Origin: Neisseria weaveri
GTDB taxonomy: Bacteria; Pseudomonadota; Gammaproteobacteria; Burkholderiales; Neisseriaceae
Direction of reading: 5' to 3'
Length of the DNA: 64,000 bases
NCBI RefSeq assembly: GCF_900638685.1
Contig: NZ_LR134533.1
Coordinates: 558,001 to 622,000 of the forward strand
Shown here: piece by piece, positions 35,939 through 45,269 of the stretch
How positions within the stretch are numbered: the stretch's first letter is position 1
Layout: each line of letters starts with the position of its first letter
Notes under the pieces: generated by a model
The model's input: the letters and a program-made list of their open reading frames with translations, nothing else
Told to the model about the DNA's origin: nothing
Databases searched by the model: none
Position numbers and translations under genes: made by a program

Positions 35939-37021
35939 TTAAAGTACGGCGTTCGGATAAGAGCCGATGATTTTCACAAAAGAAGCGCGCTCGCCCAACT
36001 CTTGTAAGGCCGTCTGAACTTTTGCGTCCTCGGCATGGCCTTCGATGTCGATAAAAAACAGATAGTCCCACAGGCCGGATTTGCTCGGTCGGCTTTCGAA
36101 TTTGGTCATGGAAATACCCTGTTCGGTAAACGGTTTCAGCAGCGCGTTCATGGCACCGGCTTTGTTGGGCGTGGATACGACCAAAGACGTTTTGTCGCGG
36201 CTGGTGCTGGCGGTTTCCTGATGCCCCAACACCAAAAAGCGCGTGGTATTGTTCGGTTCGTCTTCGATATTGTCGGCCAACTTGATCAAGCCGTAGATTT
36301 CCGCAGCGGTTTGCCCTGCGATGGCGGCAACCGAGCCGTCTTGCGCTTCCGCCGCCAAACGTGCGGCTTCGGCATTGCTGGAAACGGAAATACGCACCGC
36401 ATCGGGCAAATGGCGGTTCAACCACTCATGACATTGCGCCAATGCCTGTGCATGGGCATATACTTTGCCGATACTGTTTTTGTCTGCCGCCTGTTTGGAC
36501 AATAAATGATGATGGATACGCAACACCACTTCGCCGCAGGCTTTCAACGGCGATACCGACAACAAATCCAGCGTTCTGCCGACCGAGCCTTCGGTCGAGT
36601 TTTCAACCGGCGCCACCACATAATCGGCTTGACGCGCTTCCACCATACGGAAACATTCGTCTATGGTCGTGCAGGCCAGCGTATGGGCGGCATGGCCGAA
36701 ATGCTTGATGGCCGCCTGCTGTGTAAACGTGCCTTGCGGGCCGAGATAAGCAATGGTGAGCGGGCGCTCCACCGCCAAACATTCGCTCATGATTTCGCGG
36801 AACAGTCTGGCAACCGATTCGTCGGGCAGCGGCCCTTGGTTCAAATTCTGGATACGCTGCAACACTGCCGCTTCGCGCTCGGGACGGTATACCACGCCGG
36901 TTCCCTTCAATTCCCCGATCGCACGCGCGTGCCCGGCGCGTTGGTTTAACAGCTGCAGAATCTGGGCGTCAATTTCATCAATCGCACGACGGTGCGGCAG
37001 CAACTTATCATCGGCAGACAT
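35939..37021 (-). CDS. pheA: Chorismate mutase / prephenate dehydratase (P-protein)
   Basis: Bifunctional enzyme of phenylalanine synthesis. Residues about 1-90 are an AroQ chorismate mutase (RRAIDEIDAQILQLLNQRA), about 95-270 the prephenate dehydratase (YLGPQGTFTQQAA, then TTRFLVLG), and about 275-355 an ACT domain with the ESRPSK motif for phenylalanine feedback control. Length 360 is standard. No leader peptide or attenuator is recognisable upstream. Confidence 0.96.
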   Translation of the reverse strand: MSADDKLLPHRRAIDEIDAQILQLLNQRAGHARAIGELKGTGVVYRPEREAAVLQRIQNLNQGPLPDESVARLFREIMSECLAVERPLTIAYLGPQGTFTQQAAIKHFGHAAHTLACTTIDECFRMVEARQADYVVAPVENSTEGSVGRTLDLLSVSPLKACGEVVLRIHHHLLSKQAADKNSIGKVYAHAQALAQCHEWLNRHLPDAVRISVSSNAEAARLAAEAQDGSVAAIAGQTAAEIYGLIKLADNIEDEPNNTTRFLVLGHQETASTSRDKTSLVVSTPNKAGAMNALLKPFTEQGISMTKFESRPSKSGLWDYLFFIDIEGHAEDAKVQTALQELGERASFVKIIGSYPNAVL

Positions 37022-37078
37022 AGTTTTCCTTTATTCTCATTTCATCCGGATATAACGGTATGGATTTTAACATTATTG

Positions 37079-37110
37079 AGGCCGTCTGAAATCACGTTTT
37101 CAGACGGCCT
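37079..37110 (-). terminator. Inverted uptake-sequence pair between MFS gene and pheA
   Basis: AG-DUS pair with an 8-base loop between the pheA start (37021) and the end of the MFS gene (37159), where the MFS transcript would end. Confidence 0.7.
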
Positions 37111-37158
37111 CAAGGCTTCTTCGGCATAATCTGCCGTTTTTTCAGGCGGCCTCAGACA

Positions 37159-38391
37159 CTATTGCGGAACAGATCCGTTTTTATGGCTATTCCATGTTTT
37201 ACCCGAAAAGAACAACAGCAAAATAATGCCGCTCACCGTCGAGGCCAACATCATGCCCGACATCACATTTGCCGTACCGTTGTGCAACCAAGTCGTCAAC
37301 ATCCCCACAGATGCGCCGATAACCGACTGGCATACGCCCAACACCGCATTGGCACTGCCGCCCTCGCGTCGGAAATACATCATAAAACACGCCTGTGTGT
37401 TTGCGGTTACCAAACCCTGCGTCCCCACCGAAGTCATCACGCATGCCACCAGCAAAGCCAGCGGCGGAAGCTGCCAAATCAATACCGACGCATACATCAG
37501 CATATTGGCCGCCAACTGTACGCCGACGCCCCACTTCAAAATATCCTGAGCATCGCTGCCGGTTTTCAAACGCCAAGCCGTAATGCGGTTAAACAGCGCC
37601 ATCATCACGATATTCAAGCCGAATATCCAAGCATAGGTATGCGCCGACACGCCGTACAGTTCCATATAAACGAACGAAGATTCGGTAATAAAAGCAAACA
37701 TCGAAGAAAAACTGAATGCTTGGAAAAACAGATAACCCAATGCCGGTTTGGTAGTCAAAACACGGTAATAACGCTCACCGACATTGCGGAAAATACGGCT
37801 GTCGATTTTATCCGTCTGCACCGGCTTGGCCAAAAAACGGAACAGCAAAATCCAAACCGCCGCGCCATAAACCGCCAAAAACACAAAAATCGAACGCCAA
37901 CCGCCCAAACTCTGCAAAGCCGCCCCGACCACCGGCCCGATCAAAGGCGCAACCATCATAATGATACCGATGAGGGCAAACATCTGCGCCGCTTTACGGC
38001 CTTCGTAATAATCGCGTACGGTCGCACCGACAATCACCACCGTCATTCCGCCGCCAAAGGCCTGCACCAAACGCAGAAACAGCAGCTGTTCGGCCGTCTG
38101 AATCAAAGTCAAACCGATTACGGCGGCTATATAAACCGCCAAGCCGGTCAAACCGACAATCCGCCGCCCTTTCAAATCGGAAATCGAACCGCCGACAATC
38201 TGCCCGAAAGCCACACCGAACAGAAACGTACTCAAACTCTGCTCGATCCGGTGGATATCGGCATTTAACGCGGCCGACATAGAAGGAATTGCAGGCAGAT
38301 AAGTGTCCACAGAAAACGGCATAATCGCCACCAGCATGGCAAGCAAAACCGCCATCTGTTTATCGCTGAGTGATGAGGGAGGTGTGTGCAT
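37159..38391 (-). CDS. Bcr/CflA-family MFS drug-resistance transporter
   Basis: 410-residue proton-driven exporter with 12 predicted spans. AMLVAIMPFSVDTYLPAIPS at the N-terminus (motif D1) and GQIVGGSISDLKGRR (motif A) are typical of the 12-TM DHA1 Bcr/CflA group. Substrates cannot be inferred. A 5' leader hairpin (38411-38432) precedes the gene. Confidence 0.88.
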   Translation of the reverse strand: MHTPPSSLSDKQMAVLLAMLVAIMPFSVDTYLPAIPSMSAALNADIHRIEQSLSTFLFGVAFGQIVGGSISDLKGRRIVGLTGLAVYIAAVIGLTLIQTAEQLLFLRLVQAFGGGMTVVIVGATVRDYYEGRKAAQMFALIGIIMMVAPLIGPVVGAALQSLGGWRSIFVFLAVYGAAVWILLFRFLAKPVQTDKIDSRIFRNVGERYYRVLTTKPALGYLFFQAFSFSSMFAFITESSFVYMELYGVSAHTYAWIFGLNIVMMALFNRITAWRLKTGSDAQDILKWGVGVQLAANMLMYASVLIWQLPPLALLVACVMTSVGTQGLVTANTQACFMMYFRREGGSANAVLGVCQSVIGASVGMLTTWLHNGTANVMSGMMLASTVSGIILLLFFSGKTWNSHKNGSVPQ

Positions 38392-38410
38392 AAAAGCTTT
38401 CCAAACGGCA

Positions 38411-38435
38411 AACCGCCCTATTCGGGGCGGTTTTT
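38411..38435. terminator. Hairpin upstream of the MFS gene
   Basis: AACCGCCC / GGGCGGTT with a 6-base loop and a T-run on the plus strand only. There is no plus-strand gene to end, so it may be a leader structure of the MFS mRNA instead. Confidence 0.45.
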
Positions 38436-38496
38436 ATAATATATTAACGAGCCGATTATACGCTTGTTTTTACTCGCAATCAAAACAGCACGGCAG

Positions 38497-38527
38497 AAAA
38501 AAAACGGCGATACTGTAAAGTATCGCC
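38497..38527 (-). terminator. Terminator of the aniA-nirV unit
   Basis: 9-bp perfect stem GGCGATACT / AGTATCGCC with loop GTAA; eight A on the plus-strand side give the T-run for the minus transcript. It lies 51 bases past the nirV stop. Confidence 0.9.
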
Positions 38528-38577
38528 CAAGCTGCTTTGTTCTAAGTAGACAACCTCAGAGGAAACTGAAACAAATA

Positions 38578-39327
38578 TTATTTGGCACAGCGGAAGCCCA
38601 AATTATTCAGGACAAATCTGGCCTGAAGGCTGGTTCGGATGCCATAGCGCATAAACGCTGCATAATCACTCGGATCGGCCGAACCTGTTGCCGCACCACT
38701 GCAAAACATATTGTTGCCGGTATCGTTGGAAGTTAGCAGGCTGCTGTTAAAATCTTCAGTCCACTCCCAAATCAAACCGTGCATATCGTGAATGCCCCAA
38801 TAGTTGGCACTCCCTTGCGCCACATTCCGCAGACCCCGGCTGCTGCCTTCTGCATACCAGTCCAAAATAGCGCGGTTATAGCCTTTTTCGGCAGTACCGT
38901 TTTTCTGCGTTGCCGAAGCCTGTCCGGCAAATTCCCATTCGTCGATGGTCGGCAGGCGTTTGCCCTGTGCCGAACAGTAAGCATTGGCGGCAAACCAGGA
39001 AACATTGGTTACCGGTTTTTTCAAATCCGCGGCTTTCGGCGCAAAGCCTTTACCTTCTTTCACCCAATGGCGCAGATAGCCTTGCTCGGCCTGACGGGTT
39101 TTGACCGCCCCACGCTGCCATTGCGGATTTTTGCTTACAAATTCGGCAAAATCGGCATTGGTTACCGGCAGTTTGTCGAGTTTGTAAGGCTTAACCGAAA
39201 TCATCGGCGTATCTTTTTTCAGATACAGAGGACGGTACAAACCGCCACTGATTGCAGCCATGTCGGATGCCGCCGCTATACAGCAAGGCAACGCCAGCAA
39301 TAAGGCCAACTGCTTTTTCGCTTTCAT
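38578..39327 (-). CDS. nirV: NirV-like protein (formylglycine-generating-enzyme/SUMF1 fold)
   Basis: 249-residue exported protein: signal peptide (KKQLALLLALPCCIAAASD), then a SUMF1/FGE-like domain with KLPVTNADFAEF, PVTNVSWFAANAYCSAQGKRLPT, DEWEFAGQAS, HGLIWEWTEDF and a terminal GFRCAK. The family pairs with copper nitrite reductases (NirV of nirKV operons), and aniA is directly upstream here. The start at 39327 has AGGAGGATACAG. The active-site Cys pair of true FGE is not obvious, so sulfatase activation is unlikely; the role in nitrite reduction is unproven. Confidence 0.8.
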   Translation of the reverse strand: MKAKKQLALLLALPCCIAAASDMAAISGGLYRPLYLKKDTPMISVKPYKLDKLPVTNADFAEFVSKNPQWQRGAVKTRQAEQGYLRHWVKEGKGFAPKAADLKKPVTNVSWFAANAYCSAQGKRLPTIDEWEFAGQASATQKNGTAEKGYNRAILDWYAEGSSRGLRNVAQGSANYWGIHDMHGLIWEWTEDFNSSLLTSNDTGNNMFCSGAATGSADPSDYAAFMRYGIRTSLQARFVLNNLGFRCAK

Positions 39328-39425
39328 CTGTATCCTCCTGCGTTTTTTCAGACGGCCTTTATCAAGGCTGATTATGTGTGCCCGAGAGGCCATCTGAAAA
39401 AATTATTATGCTTGGTTGATATTTA

Positions 39426-39464
39426 AGGCCGTCTGAAAACCACACTGCTTTTTTCAGACGGCCT
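39426..39464 (-). terminator. Inverted uptake-sequence pair after aniA
   Basis: AG-DUS pair with a 15-base loop, 7 bases past the aniA stop; it could partly end aniA transcripts before nirV. Confidence 0.6.
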
Positions 39465-39470
39465 CTCCGA

Positions 39471-40961
39471 TTATTTACCGCGTTCTTTGGCAACGTCTGC
39501 TGCGGTAATCTGACCGCCGTTGTTGCCGAAGCTGTTCAGAATGTAAGTCAGAACATTGGCAGTATCTTCATCGTTCAGGGCGATTGAAGGCATTACGCTG
39601 TTGTATTCTTTACCGTTAACCGTAATCTTGCCGCTCACACCTTTCAAGATTGCATGAATACCGCGTTTCGGGTCTTTCAGCAGATAGTCGGATTGCGCCA
39701 GCGGAGGGAATGCACCTTCCACACCCTTACCTTCTGCACCGTGACAAGCCAAGCAGTTGGAATCGTAAACAGTTTTACCTAATTTGATTTGATCGTCTTT
39801 GCTTGCCGCTTTAGCAGGACCGGCTTCTACTTTGGCTTTTTCTTCTTCCGTCAACGGAACGGTTTGGATTGCACCACCTTCAGGTTGGTAAATCGTATCG
39901 CTGATCTTACCGGAGTAAATTTCTTTATTCTCCGGGCCTTCCACTTTCAACTGACCCAACGCACCTTTGTTAAACGCACGGAAGATAGAGTGGTCAACCA
40001 AAGTAAAACTACCCGGAACATCCAGCTTGAAGTCTACAATTGCAGCACCACCGGCAGGAATCAACGTAGTTTGGATATTTTCGTTAATCAGTTTACCGCC
40101 TTCAACATAAACCTTGTCGAAGATTTCGCCGATAACGTGGAAAGACGATACCAAGTTCGGGCCGCCGTTACCGACAAACATACGCACGGTTTCGCCTACT
40201 TTGGCTTTCAGGGCGTTGTCACCGGCAATCGCACCTACGTGACCGTTAAATACCACATAATCAGGCTGTTCTTTAATGGCTTTTTCCATATCAAACGGTT
40301 GCAAGCCCGGCTCGCCGTATTTGCCTTTGGTATAGAAGTCACCTTGAACCACGTAGAATTCTTTATCCACTTTCGGCAAACCTTCTTTAGGCTCAACCAA
40401 GATCAAACCGTACATACCGTTGGCAATGTGCATACCCACAGGTGCAGTCGCGCAGTGATAGATGTACAGACCCGGCTGCAACGCTTTAAAGCTGAACGTA
40501 GAAGTGTGACCCGGAGCCGTAAAGGTTGCTTCAGCACCGCCACCCGGGCCGGTTACCGCATGGAAGTCCACGTTGTGCGGAACAGTCGAGTCAGCACGGT
40601 TGGAGAATTGCACTTCAACTTGGTCGCCTTCGCGTACACGGATCATCTGACCCGGAACTTGTCCGCCGAACGTCCAATATTTATAGTCCACGCCGTCAGC
40701 CATTTTCATGACTTTTTCTACCACTTCCATCTTCACAACTACTTTGGCAGGATAGTCGCGGTCGATAGGAGGAGGCGCTTCCGGAGCGTGCGTCATAACC
40801 GCATCGACAACAGGCAGCTCGCCTTGTGTTTCTTGTGTAGCAGCTGTTTGCTCGCTAGCAGCAGGAGCAGGCGTATCAGCCGCTTTTTCCGCTGCCTGTT
40901 GTCCGCAGGCAGCCAGAGCAAATATAGAGGTAATCAATGCAGCTAAAGTATGGCGTTTCAT
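39471..40961 (-). CDS. aniA: Copper nitrite reductase AniA with C-terminal cytochrome c domain
   Basis: Outer-membrane lipoprotein reducing nitrite to NO. Lipobox LAAC (Cys19), Ala/Glu-rich linker to about 60, then two cupredoxin domains with the copper ligands in [24 protein letters not shown] and [17 protein letters not shown], then [14 protein letters not shown]. Residues about 400-490 add a class I cytochrome c domain (CLACHG haem motif, distal Met in NSVMPSI). Meningococcal and gonococcal AniA, about 390 residues, lack this domain; here electron entry may be built in. AAGGGAACAACC precedes the ATG. An FNR-like box and palindrome lie upstream. Confidence 0.95.
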   Translation of the reverse strand: MKRHTLAALITSIFALAACGQQAAEKAADTPAPAASEQTAATQETQGELPVVDAVMTHAPEAPPPIDRDYPAKVVVKMEVVEKVMKMADGVDYKYWTFGGQVPGQMIRVREGDQVEVQFSNRADSTVPHNVDFHAVTGPGGGAEATFTAPGHTSTFSFKALQPGLYIYHCATAPVGMHIANGMYGLILVEPKEGLPKVDKEFYVVQGDFYTKGKYGEPGLQPFDMEKAIKEQPDYVVFNGHVGAIAGDNALKAKVGETVRMFVGNGGPNLVSSFHVIGEIFDKVYVEGGKLINENIQTTLIPAGGAAIVDFKLDVPGSFTLVDHSIFRAFNKGALGQLKVEGPENKEIYSGKISDTIYQPEGGAIQTVPLTEEEKAKVEAGPAKAASKDDQIKLGKTVYDSNCLACHGAEGKGVEGAFPPLAQSDYLLKDPKRGIHAILKGVSGKITVNGKEYNSVMPSIALNDEDTANVLTYILNSFGNNGGQITAADVAKERGK

Positions 40962-41023
40962 GGTTGTTCCCTTTTTTACTGTAAGCCGGCAATTCCGGCC
41001 GATTTCACATTTTCGTTGGATTC

Positions 41024-41065
41024 ATTATCTTTTAAGAGGTACATACATTCTTTGACCTAAATCAA
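41024..41065 (-). promoter_or_regulatory. FNR-type aniA promoter
   Basis: FNR-like box TTGACCTAAATCAA (41052-41065; consensus TTGATNNNNATCAA with one mismatch). On the minus strand a -10 box GATAAT lies at 41029-41024. A start near 41017 would place the box at about -41.5, the class II position, as expected for anaerobic activation of aniA. Confidence 0.78.
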
Positions 41066-41068
41066 TAA

Positions 41069-41085
41069 ATTCATAAAATATGAAT
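41069..41085. promoter_or_regulatory. 17-bp palindrome upstream of aniA, candidate NsrR operator
   Basis: ATTCATAAAATATGAAT, a perfect 7-3-7 inverted repeat just upstream of the FNR box. It is the exact reverse complement of the palindrome in front of norB. NsrR repression of aniA and norB is known in pathogenic Neisseria; the assignment to this sequence is inference. Confidence 0.65.
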
Positions 41086-41256
41086 CTTAAAAGAACAAAA
41101 ACACTCTAAATCATACCTAATCATAAAATAAAAAATGGTTTATTAATATAAAATCGTTAAATACAGAGTAAAAACCCCAGTTTATTGCAATTTAAAAATA
41201 AAAACCGTTATCAAATACACACAAAAATTAATATACCCATTTTATTTTTACCGTGC

Positions 41257-41262
41257 TACAAT
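41257..41262 (+). promoter_or_regulatory. norB extended -10 promoter
   Basis: TGCTACAAT: TACAAT (41257-41262) with an upstream TG (extended -10), 62 bases before the norB ATG. No convincing -35 box is seen. Confidence 0.55.
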
Positions 41263-41269
41263 TCTTAAC

Positions 41270-41286
41270 ATTCATATTTTATGAAT
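41270..41286. promoter_or_regulatory. 17-bp palindrome at the norB start region, candidate NsrR operator
   Basis: ATTCATATTTTATGAAT, identical (reverse complement) to 41069-41085. It begins 7 bases after the -10 box, so a bound repressor would block transcription initiation. Lies 38 bases before norB. Confidence 0.68.
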
Positions 41287-41324
41287 TTTTTAAGACACAT
41301 TCTCACTTCCTAAAGGAGTTCAAA

Positions 41325-43562
41325 ATGGGACAGTATAAAAAGCTGTGGTTCATGCTTCTGGCTGTGCTGCTGACCACCTTCACTATCCTGGGCTATATGG
41401 GTAGCGAAGTTTATAAAAAAGCACCGCCCTATCCGGAAAAGTTCGTTACCTCTTCCGGAGAAACCTTTATCAGTAAAGACGACATCCTTGCCGGTCAAAC
41501 GGCTTGGCAAACCACAGGCGGTATGGAAGTCGGCTCTATTCTCGGACACGGTGCGTATCAGGCACCGGACTGGACGGCCGATTGGCTGCACCGCGAATTG
41601 GTGGCTTGGTTGGACATCACCGCCCAACAAGAGCACGGCAAAAAGTTTGATGAGCTGAATCATGAGCAACAAGCCGTGTTAAAAGCACGTTTGTCAGACG
41701 AGTACCGTGAAAAAGGCCGCGTCCGCGACGACGGCACGGTATTGTTGAGCGACACACGCGTCAAAGCCATCGAAGCCGTTGCCCCCTACTACATTACCCT
41801 GTACGGCGACGATCCTTCCATGGTAACCACACGCGAACACTTCGCAATGAAAAACAATACCTTGCCAAGTGAAGAAGCACGCAAGAAATTAACCAATTTC
41901 TTCTTTTGGACCGCATGGTCGGCTTCTGCCAACCGTCCGGGCGAAACCTTTACCTATACCAACAACTGGCCGCACGAACCTTTGATTAACAATGTTCCGA
42001 CAACGGAAAACTATGTTTGGTCGTTTACAAGTATCGTGCTGTTGCTGGCAGGTATCGGTTTGCTGATGTGGGGCTACTCTTTCTTGACCAAACATGAAGA
42101 AGTCCAAGCGCCTACCGAAGATCCGCTGTCCAAATTCCAGCTCACGCCTTCGCAAAAAGCTTTGGGTAAATATGTCTTCTTAACTGTGGCGCTGTTTGTC
42201 GCACAAGTTCTGCTGGGCGGCGTAACTGCACACTACACGGTTGAAGGCCAGCATTTCTACGGCATCAATATTTCCGACTGGTTCCCGTATGCCTTGGTGC
42301 GTACATGGCACATCCAATCTGCCATCTTCTGGATTGCCACCGGTTTCCTGACTGCCGGTTTGTTCCTCGCCCCGATTGTCAACGGCGGAAAAGATCCGAA
42401 ATTCCAACGTGCCGGCGTGAACTTCCTCTACATCGCCTTGTTTATCGTAGTTGTCGGCTCTTACGGCGGTAACTTCCTGGCCTTGTCTCACGCCATCCCG
42501 AGCCATCTGAATTTCTGGTTCGGCCATCAAGGCTACGAATATCTGGACTTAGGCCGTTTCTGGCAGATTCTGCTGATGGTAGGTCTGTTGTTGTGGCTGT
42601 TCCTGATGTTGCGCTGCACCGTCAACGCATTTAAAGAAAAAGGAACGGATAAAAACCTGTTGGCCATCTTTGTGGCTTCTATGGTCGGTGTCGGCGTATT
42701 CTATGCTCCCGGTCTGTTCTACGGCGAACATTCGCCGATTGCCGTAATGGAATACTGGCGCTGGTGGGTGGTACACCTGTGGGTAGAAGGCTTCTTCGAA
42801 GTATTTGCCACCGCTTCCTTTGCCTTCATCTTCTACAACATGGGCTTTATCCGCCGTACAACGGCAACCGCCGCAACCCTTGCTTCTGCTGCCATCTTTA
42901 TGTTGGGCGGCGTACCCGGCACGCTGCACCACCTGTACTTTACAGGTACGACCTCTGCAGCTATGGCCATCGGTGCTTGTTTCTCTGCACTGGAAGTTGT
43001 ACCGCTGATCCTGCTCGGCCGTGAAGCTTACGAACACTGGTCTTACCAAAATGCCGCACCTTGGGCGAAACGTCTACGCTGGCCGCTGATGTGCTTCGTA
43101 GCCGTTGCATTCTGGAACATGGTTGGTGCCGGCGTATTCGGCTTCATGATCAACCCGCCGATTTCCCTGTTCTACATCCAAGGTTTGAACACCACCGCGG
43201 TACACGCACACGCAGCCTTGTTCGGCGTATACGGTTTCTTGGCACTGGGCTTCGTTCTGCTGGTGGCCGGATACCTGAAACCACAAGCCCAATTTGACGA
43301 AAAACTGATGACTTGGGCATTTTGGCTGCTCAACGGCGGCTTGGCTGGCATGATTGTCATGAGCTTGCTGCCTGTCGGCATTATCCAAACTTACGCCAGC
43401 ATCACTCACGGTTTATGGTATGCCCGCAGCGAAGAATTTATGCAGATTGAAATTTTGGATACCCTGCGCTGGATCCGCACTGCAGCAGACTTAGTCTTCA
43501 TCGGCGGTGCAGTCTGCATCGCATGGCAAGCAACCAAAATGGTATTCAGCCGTAACAAATAA
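41325..43562 (+). CDS. norB: Quinol-dependent nitric oxide reductase
   Basis: Single-subunit qNOR of the inner membrane, reducing NO to N2O with quinol electrons. 745 residues, about 14 spans: the N-terminal NorC-like extension (about 1-220, with ETFTYTNNWPHEP) lacks haem c, followed by the haem-copper oxidase core with HIQSAIFWIATGFL, WWVVHLWVEGFFEVFATASF and FGVYGFLALG. The ATG at 41325 has AAAGGAGTTCAAA. Divergent from aniA, which makes its substrate. Confidence 0.96.
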   Translation: MGQYKKLWFMLLAVLLTTFTILGYMGSEVYKKAPPYPEKFVTSSGETFISKDDILAGQTAWQTTGGMEVGSILGHGAYQAPDWTADWLHRELVAWLDITAQQEHGKKFDELNHEQQAVLKARLSDEYREKGRVRDDGTVLLSDTRVKAIEAVAPYYITLYGDDPSMVTTREHFAMKNNTLPSEEARKKLTNFFFWTAWSASANRPGETFTYTNNWPHEPLINNVPTTENYVWSFTSIVLLLAGIGLLMWGYSFLTKHEEVQAPTEDPLSKFQLTPSQKALGKYVFLTVALFVAQVLLGGVTAHYTVEGQHFYGINISDWFPYALVRTWHIQSAIFWIATGFLTAGLFLAPIVNGGKDPKFQRAGVNFLYIALFIVVVGSYGGNFLALSHAIPSHLNFWFGHQGYEYLDLGRFWQILLMVGLLLWLFLMLRCTVNAFKEKGTDKNLLAIFVASMVGVGVFYAPGLFYGEHSPIAVMEYWRWWVVHLWVEGFFEVFATASFAFIFYNMGFIRRTTATAATLASAAIFMLGGVPGTLHHLYFTGTTSAAMAIGACFSALEVVPLILLGREAYEHWSYQNAAPWAKRLRWPLMCFVAVAFWNMVGAGVFGFMINPPISLFYIQGLNTTAVHAHAALFGVYGFLALGFVLLVAGYLKPQAQFDEKLMTWAFWLLNGGLAGMIVMSLLPVGIIQTYASITHGLWYARSEEFMQIEILDTLRWIRTAADLVFIGGAVCIAWQATKMVFSRNK

Positions 43563-43597
43563 CAGATACCCTAACCTCTCTTCACAAGCATAAAAAG

Positions 43598-43624
43598 AGG
43601 CCGTCTGAAATTTTCAGACGGCCT
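43598..43624. terminator. Inverted uptake-sequence terminator between norB and the xanthine permease gene
   Basis: AG-DUS pair extended by GAG / CTC and a 3-base loop between two convergent genes. Confidence 0.8.
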
Positions 43625-43639
43625 CTTCCGTTTTAACAC

Positions 43640-45031
43640 TTAAATATCCAAATCATCACTCAAATAAACCTTTTCACTATGGTCGGCAGGCATAATCAGA
43701 TTCATCACCAGCGCAGCCACACCACCCATACAGATCGGATTTTGGAACAACTCTTTCAAAGGCAGCAAAGCAAACACTTCAGGCTTGAAACTCACTCCCA
43801 AACCCAAACCAATCGCGGTCGCAGCAATAATCGTTTCACGGCGGTTAATACCGTTGGTCATCATAATGCGCACACCGGCCACCGTAATCATACCGAACAT
43901 CAGCACCATCGCACCGCCCAGTACCGGACTCGGAATCGTGGTAAATGCACGCCCTACCACAGGAAACAAACCCAACAACACCAAAATCACCGCAATATAT
44001 TTACCTACATGACGAGAAGCCACGCCCGTCATCTGAATCACACCGTTATTTTGTGCAAAAGTCGTCAACGGCAGCGATCCCAAAGCCGTCGCAATCACCG
44101 ACACCAAACCGTCGGCAAACACACCGCCACGCAAGCGTTTCTGAAATTCATCACCTTCATAAGGTTCGCCCGACACCATTGCCGTTGCCGTCAAATCACC
44201 CACCGCCTCGAAAATACTCAGCAGATAAACCAAACCGGCCACCAAAAAAGGAACAAACTGAAAATCAAAACCGTATTTAAACGGAACCGGCATCGTCATC
44301 ACCGGCAGATTTTCCAAAACCGAAAAATCCACCATACCCAAAAACAGCGCCACCACATAACCCGACACCATACCGACTGCAATCCCGCTCATACGCAGCA
44401 ACGGATTTTTCAGAGTATTGAAAAACAGCACCACAGCCAACACAAAAGCCGCCAAACCGATATTCTGCCAAGAACCGAACGAACCGTTGCCCAATGCCGC
44501 AAAACCGCCGCCGAATTCCGTAATCGCCACACCGATCAGACTCAAACCGATCATCATCACCACCACACCGCTCACTGTCGGCGTAATCACTTTTTTCAAA
44601 TAAGGCAGCAACCAAGCCGAACCTGCCACCAAAAACGCACCGACAAACCCGATACCCATCAGCGCCGACAACATCGCATGCTCGTCCATACCATGCTCTT
44701 TCATGCCTGCGCCCAAAGCAATCATCACGCCGACAAAAGAAAAGTTTACCGACTGGATAGACAACATCCCCGAACCCACCGGTCCGAAGCGGTTGACTTG
44801 CAGATACGTCCCGATACCCGATGCCACCATTGCCATCGAAACCAGATAAGCCGTCATTTCCGCAGGCAGCTTCAATGCACCGCCCACAATCAGCGCAGGC
44901 GTAATCATCGGCACAAAAATCGCCAACAAATGCGTTACCGCACTCAACAACGCATTAACAAAAGGAGGTTTATCCTCCAAACGGTAGACCAAATCAGGCA
45001 TATCGCCGGTTTTACGGACAGGAGTTGCCAT
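43640..45031 (-). CDS. NCS2-family nucleobase (xanthine/uric acid) permease
   Basis: 463-residue inner-membrane proton symporter with about 14 spans. GGALKLP, the SIQSVNFSFVGVMIALG segment (key QSVNFSF of XanQ/XanP-type carriers), GLSLIGVAITEFGGG and ATALGSLPLTTFAQNNGVI are characteristic. Resembles XanQ more than UraA; exact substrate uncertain. No purine riboswitch is recognised in its AT-rich leader. Confidence 0.87.
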   Translation of the reverse strand: MATPVRKTGDMPDLVYRLEDKPPFVNALLSAVTHLLAIFVPMITPALIVGGALKLPAEMTAYLVSMAMVASGIGTYLQVNRFGPVGSGMLSIQSVNFSFVGVMIALGAGMKEHGMDEHAMLSALMGIGFVGAFLVAGSAWLLPYLKKVITPTVSGVVVMMIGLSLIGVAITEFGGGFAALGNGSFGSWQNIGLAAFVLAVVLFFNTLKNPLLRMSGIAVGMVSGYVVALFLGMVDFSVLENLPVMTMPVPFKYGFDFQFVPFLVAGLVYLLSIFEAVGDLTATAMVSGEPYEGDEFQKRLRGGVFADGLVSVIATALGSLPLTTFAQNNGVIQMTGVASRHVGKYIAVILVLLGLFPVVGRAFTTIPSPVLGGAMVLMFGMITVAGVRIMMTNGINRRETIIAATAIGLGLGVSFKPEVFALLPLKELFQNPICMGGVAALVMNLIMPADHSEKVYLSDDLDI

Positions 45032-45269
45032 ATTCTTAAATCCTTTTAATATTAAATACCAACAAAAAGCTAAAATTTGTAAACCCGGATTGTATACAAT
45101 TTAACCGAACCCCTCAATTTCCCCAAACACTTTAATATTTCCATAATATTTCCATTACAACTTTTAAAAACAAAGGCCGTCTGAAAAACAATCACCATTT
45201 CACACAGCGGATAAAGTAAGCTACAATCGCAATCATTTAGATGTTTCGAGAGAATATAAAGGTTTTATC

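Noticed and set aside
37162..38268. 368-codon plus-strand open frame opposite the Bcr/CflA gene
   Set aside because: Antisense shadow of a transporter with biased composition.
39789..40946. 385-codon plus-strand open frame opposite aniA
   Set aside because: Shadow of aniA; the minus strand has copper-site and haem motifs.
43679..45049. 456-codon plus-strand open frame opposite the NCS2 permease gene
   Set aside because: His/Arg/Gln/Thr-rich antisense translation of a membrane protein; typical shadow frame.
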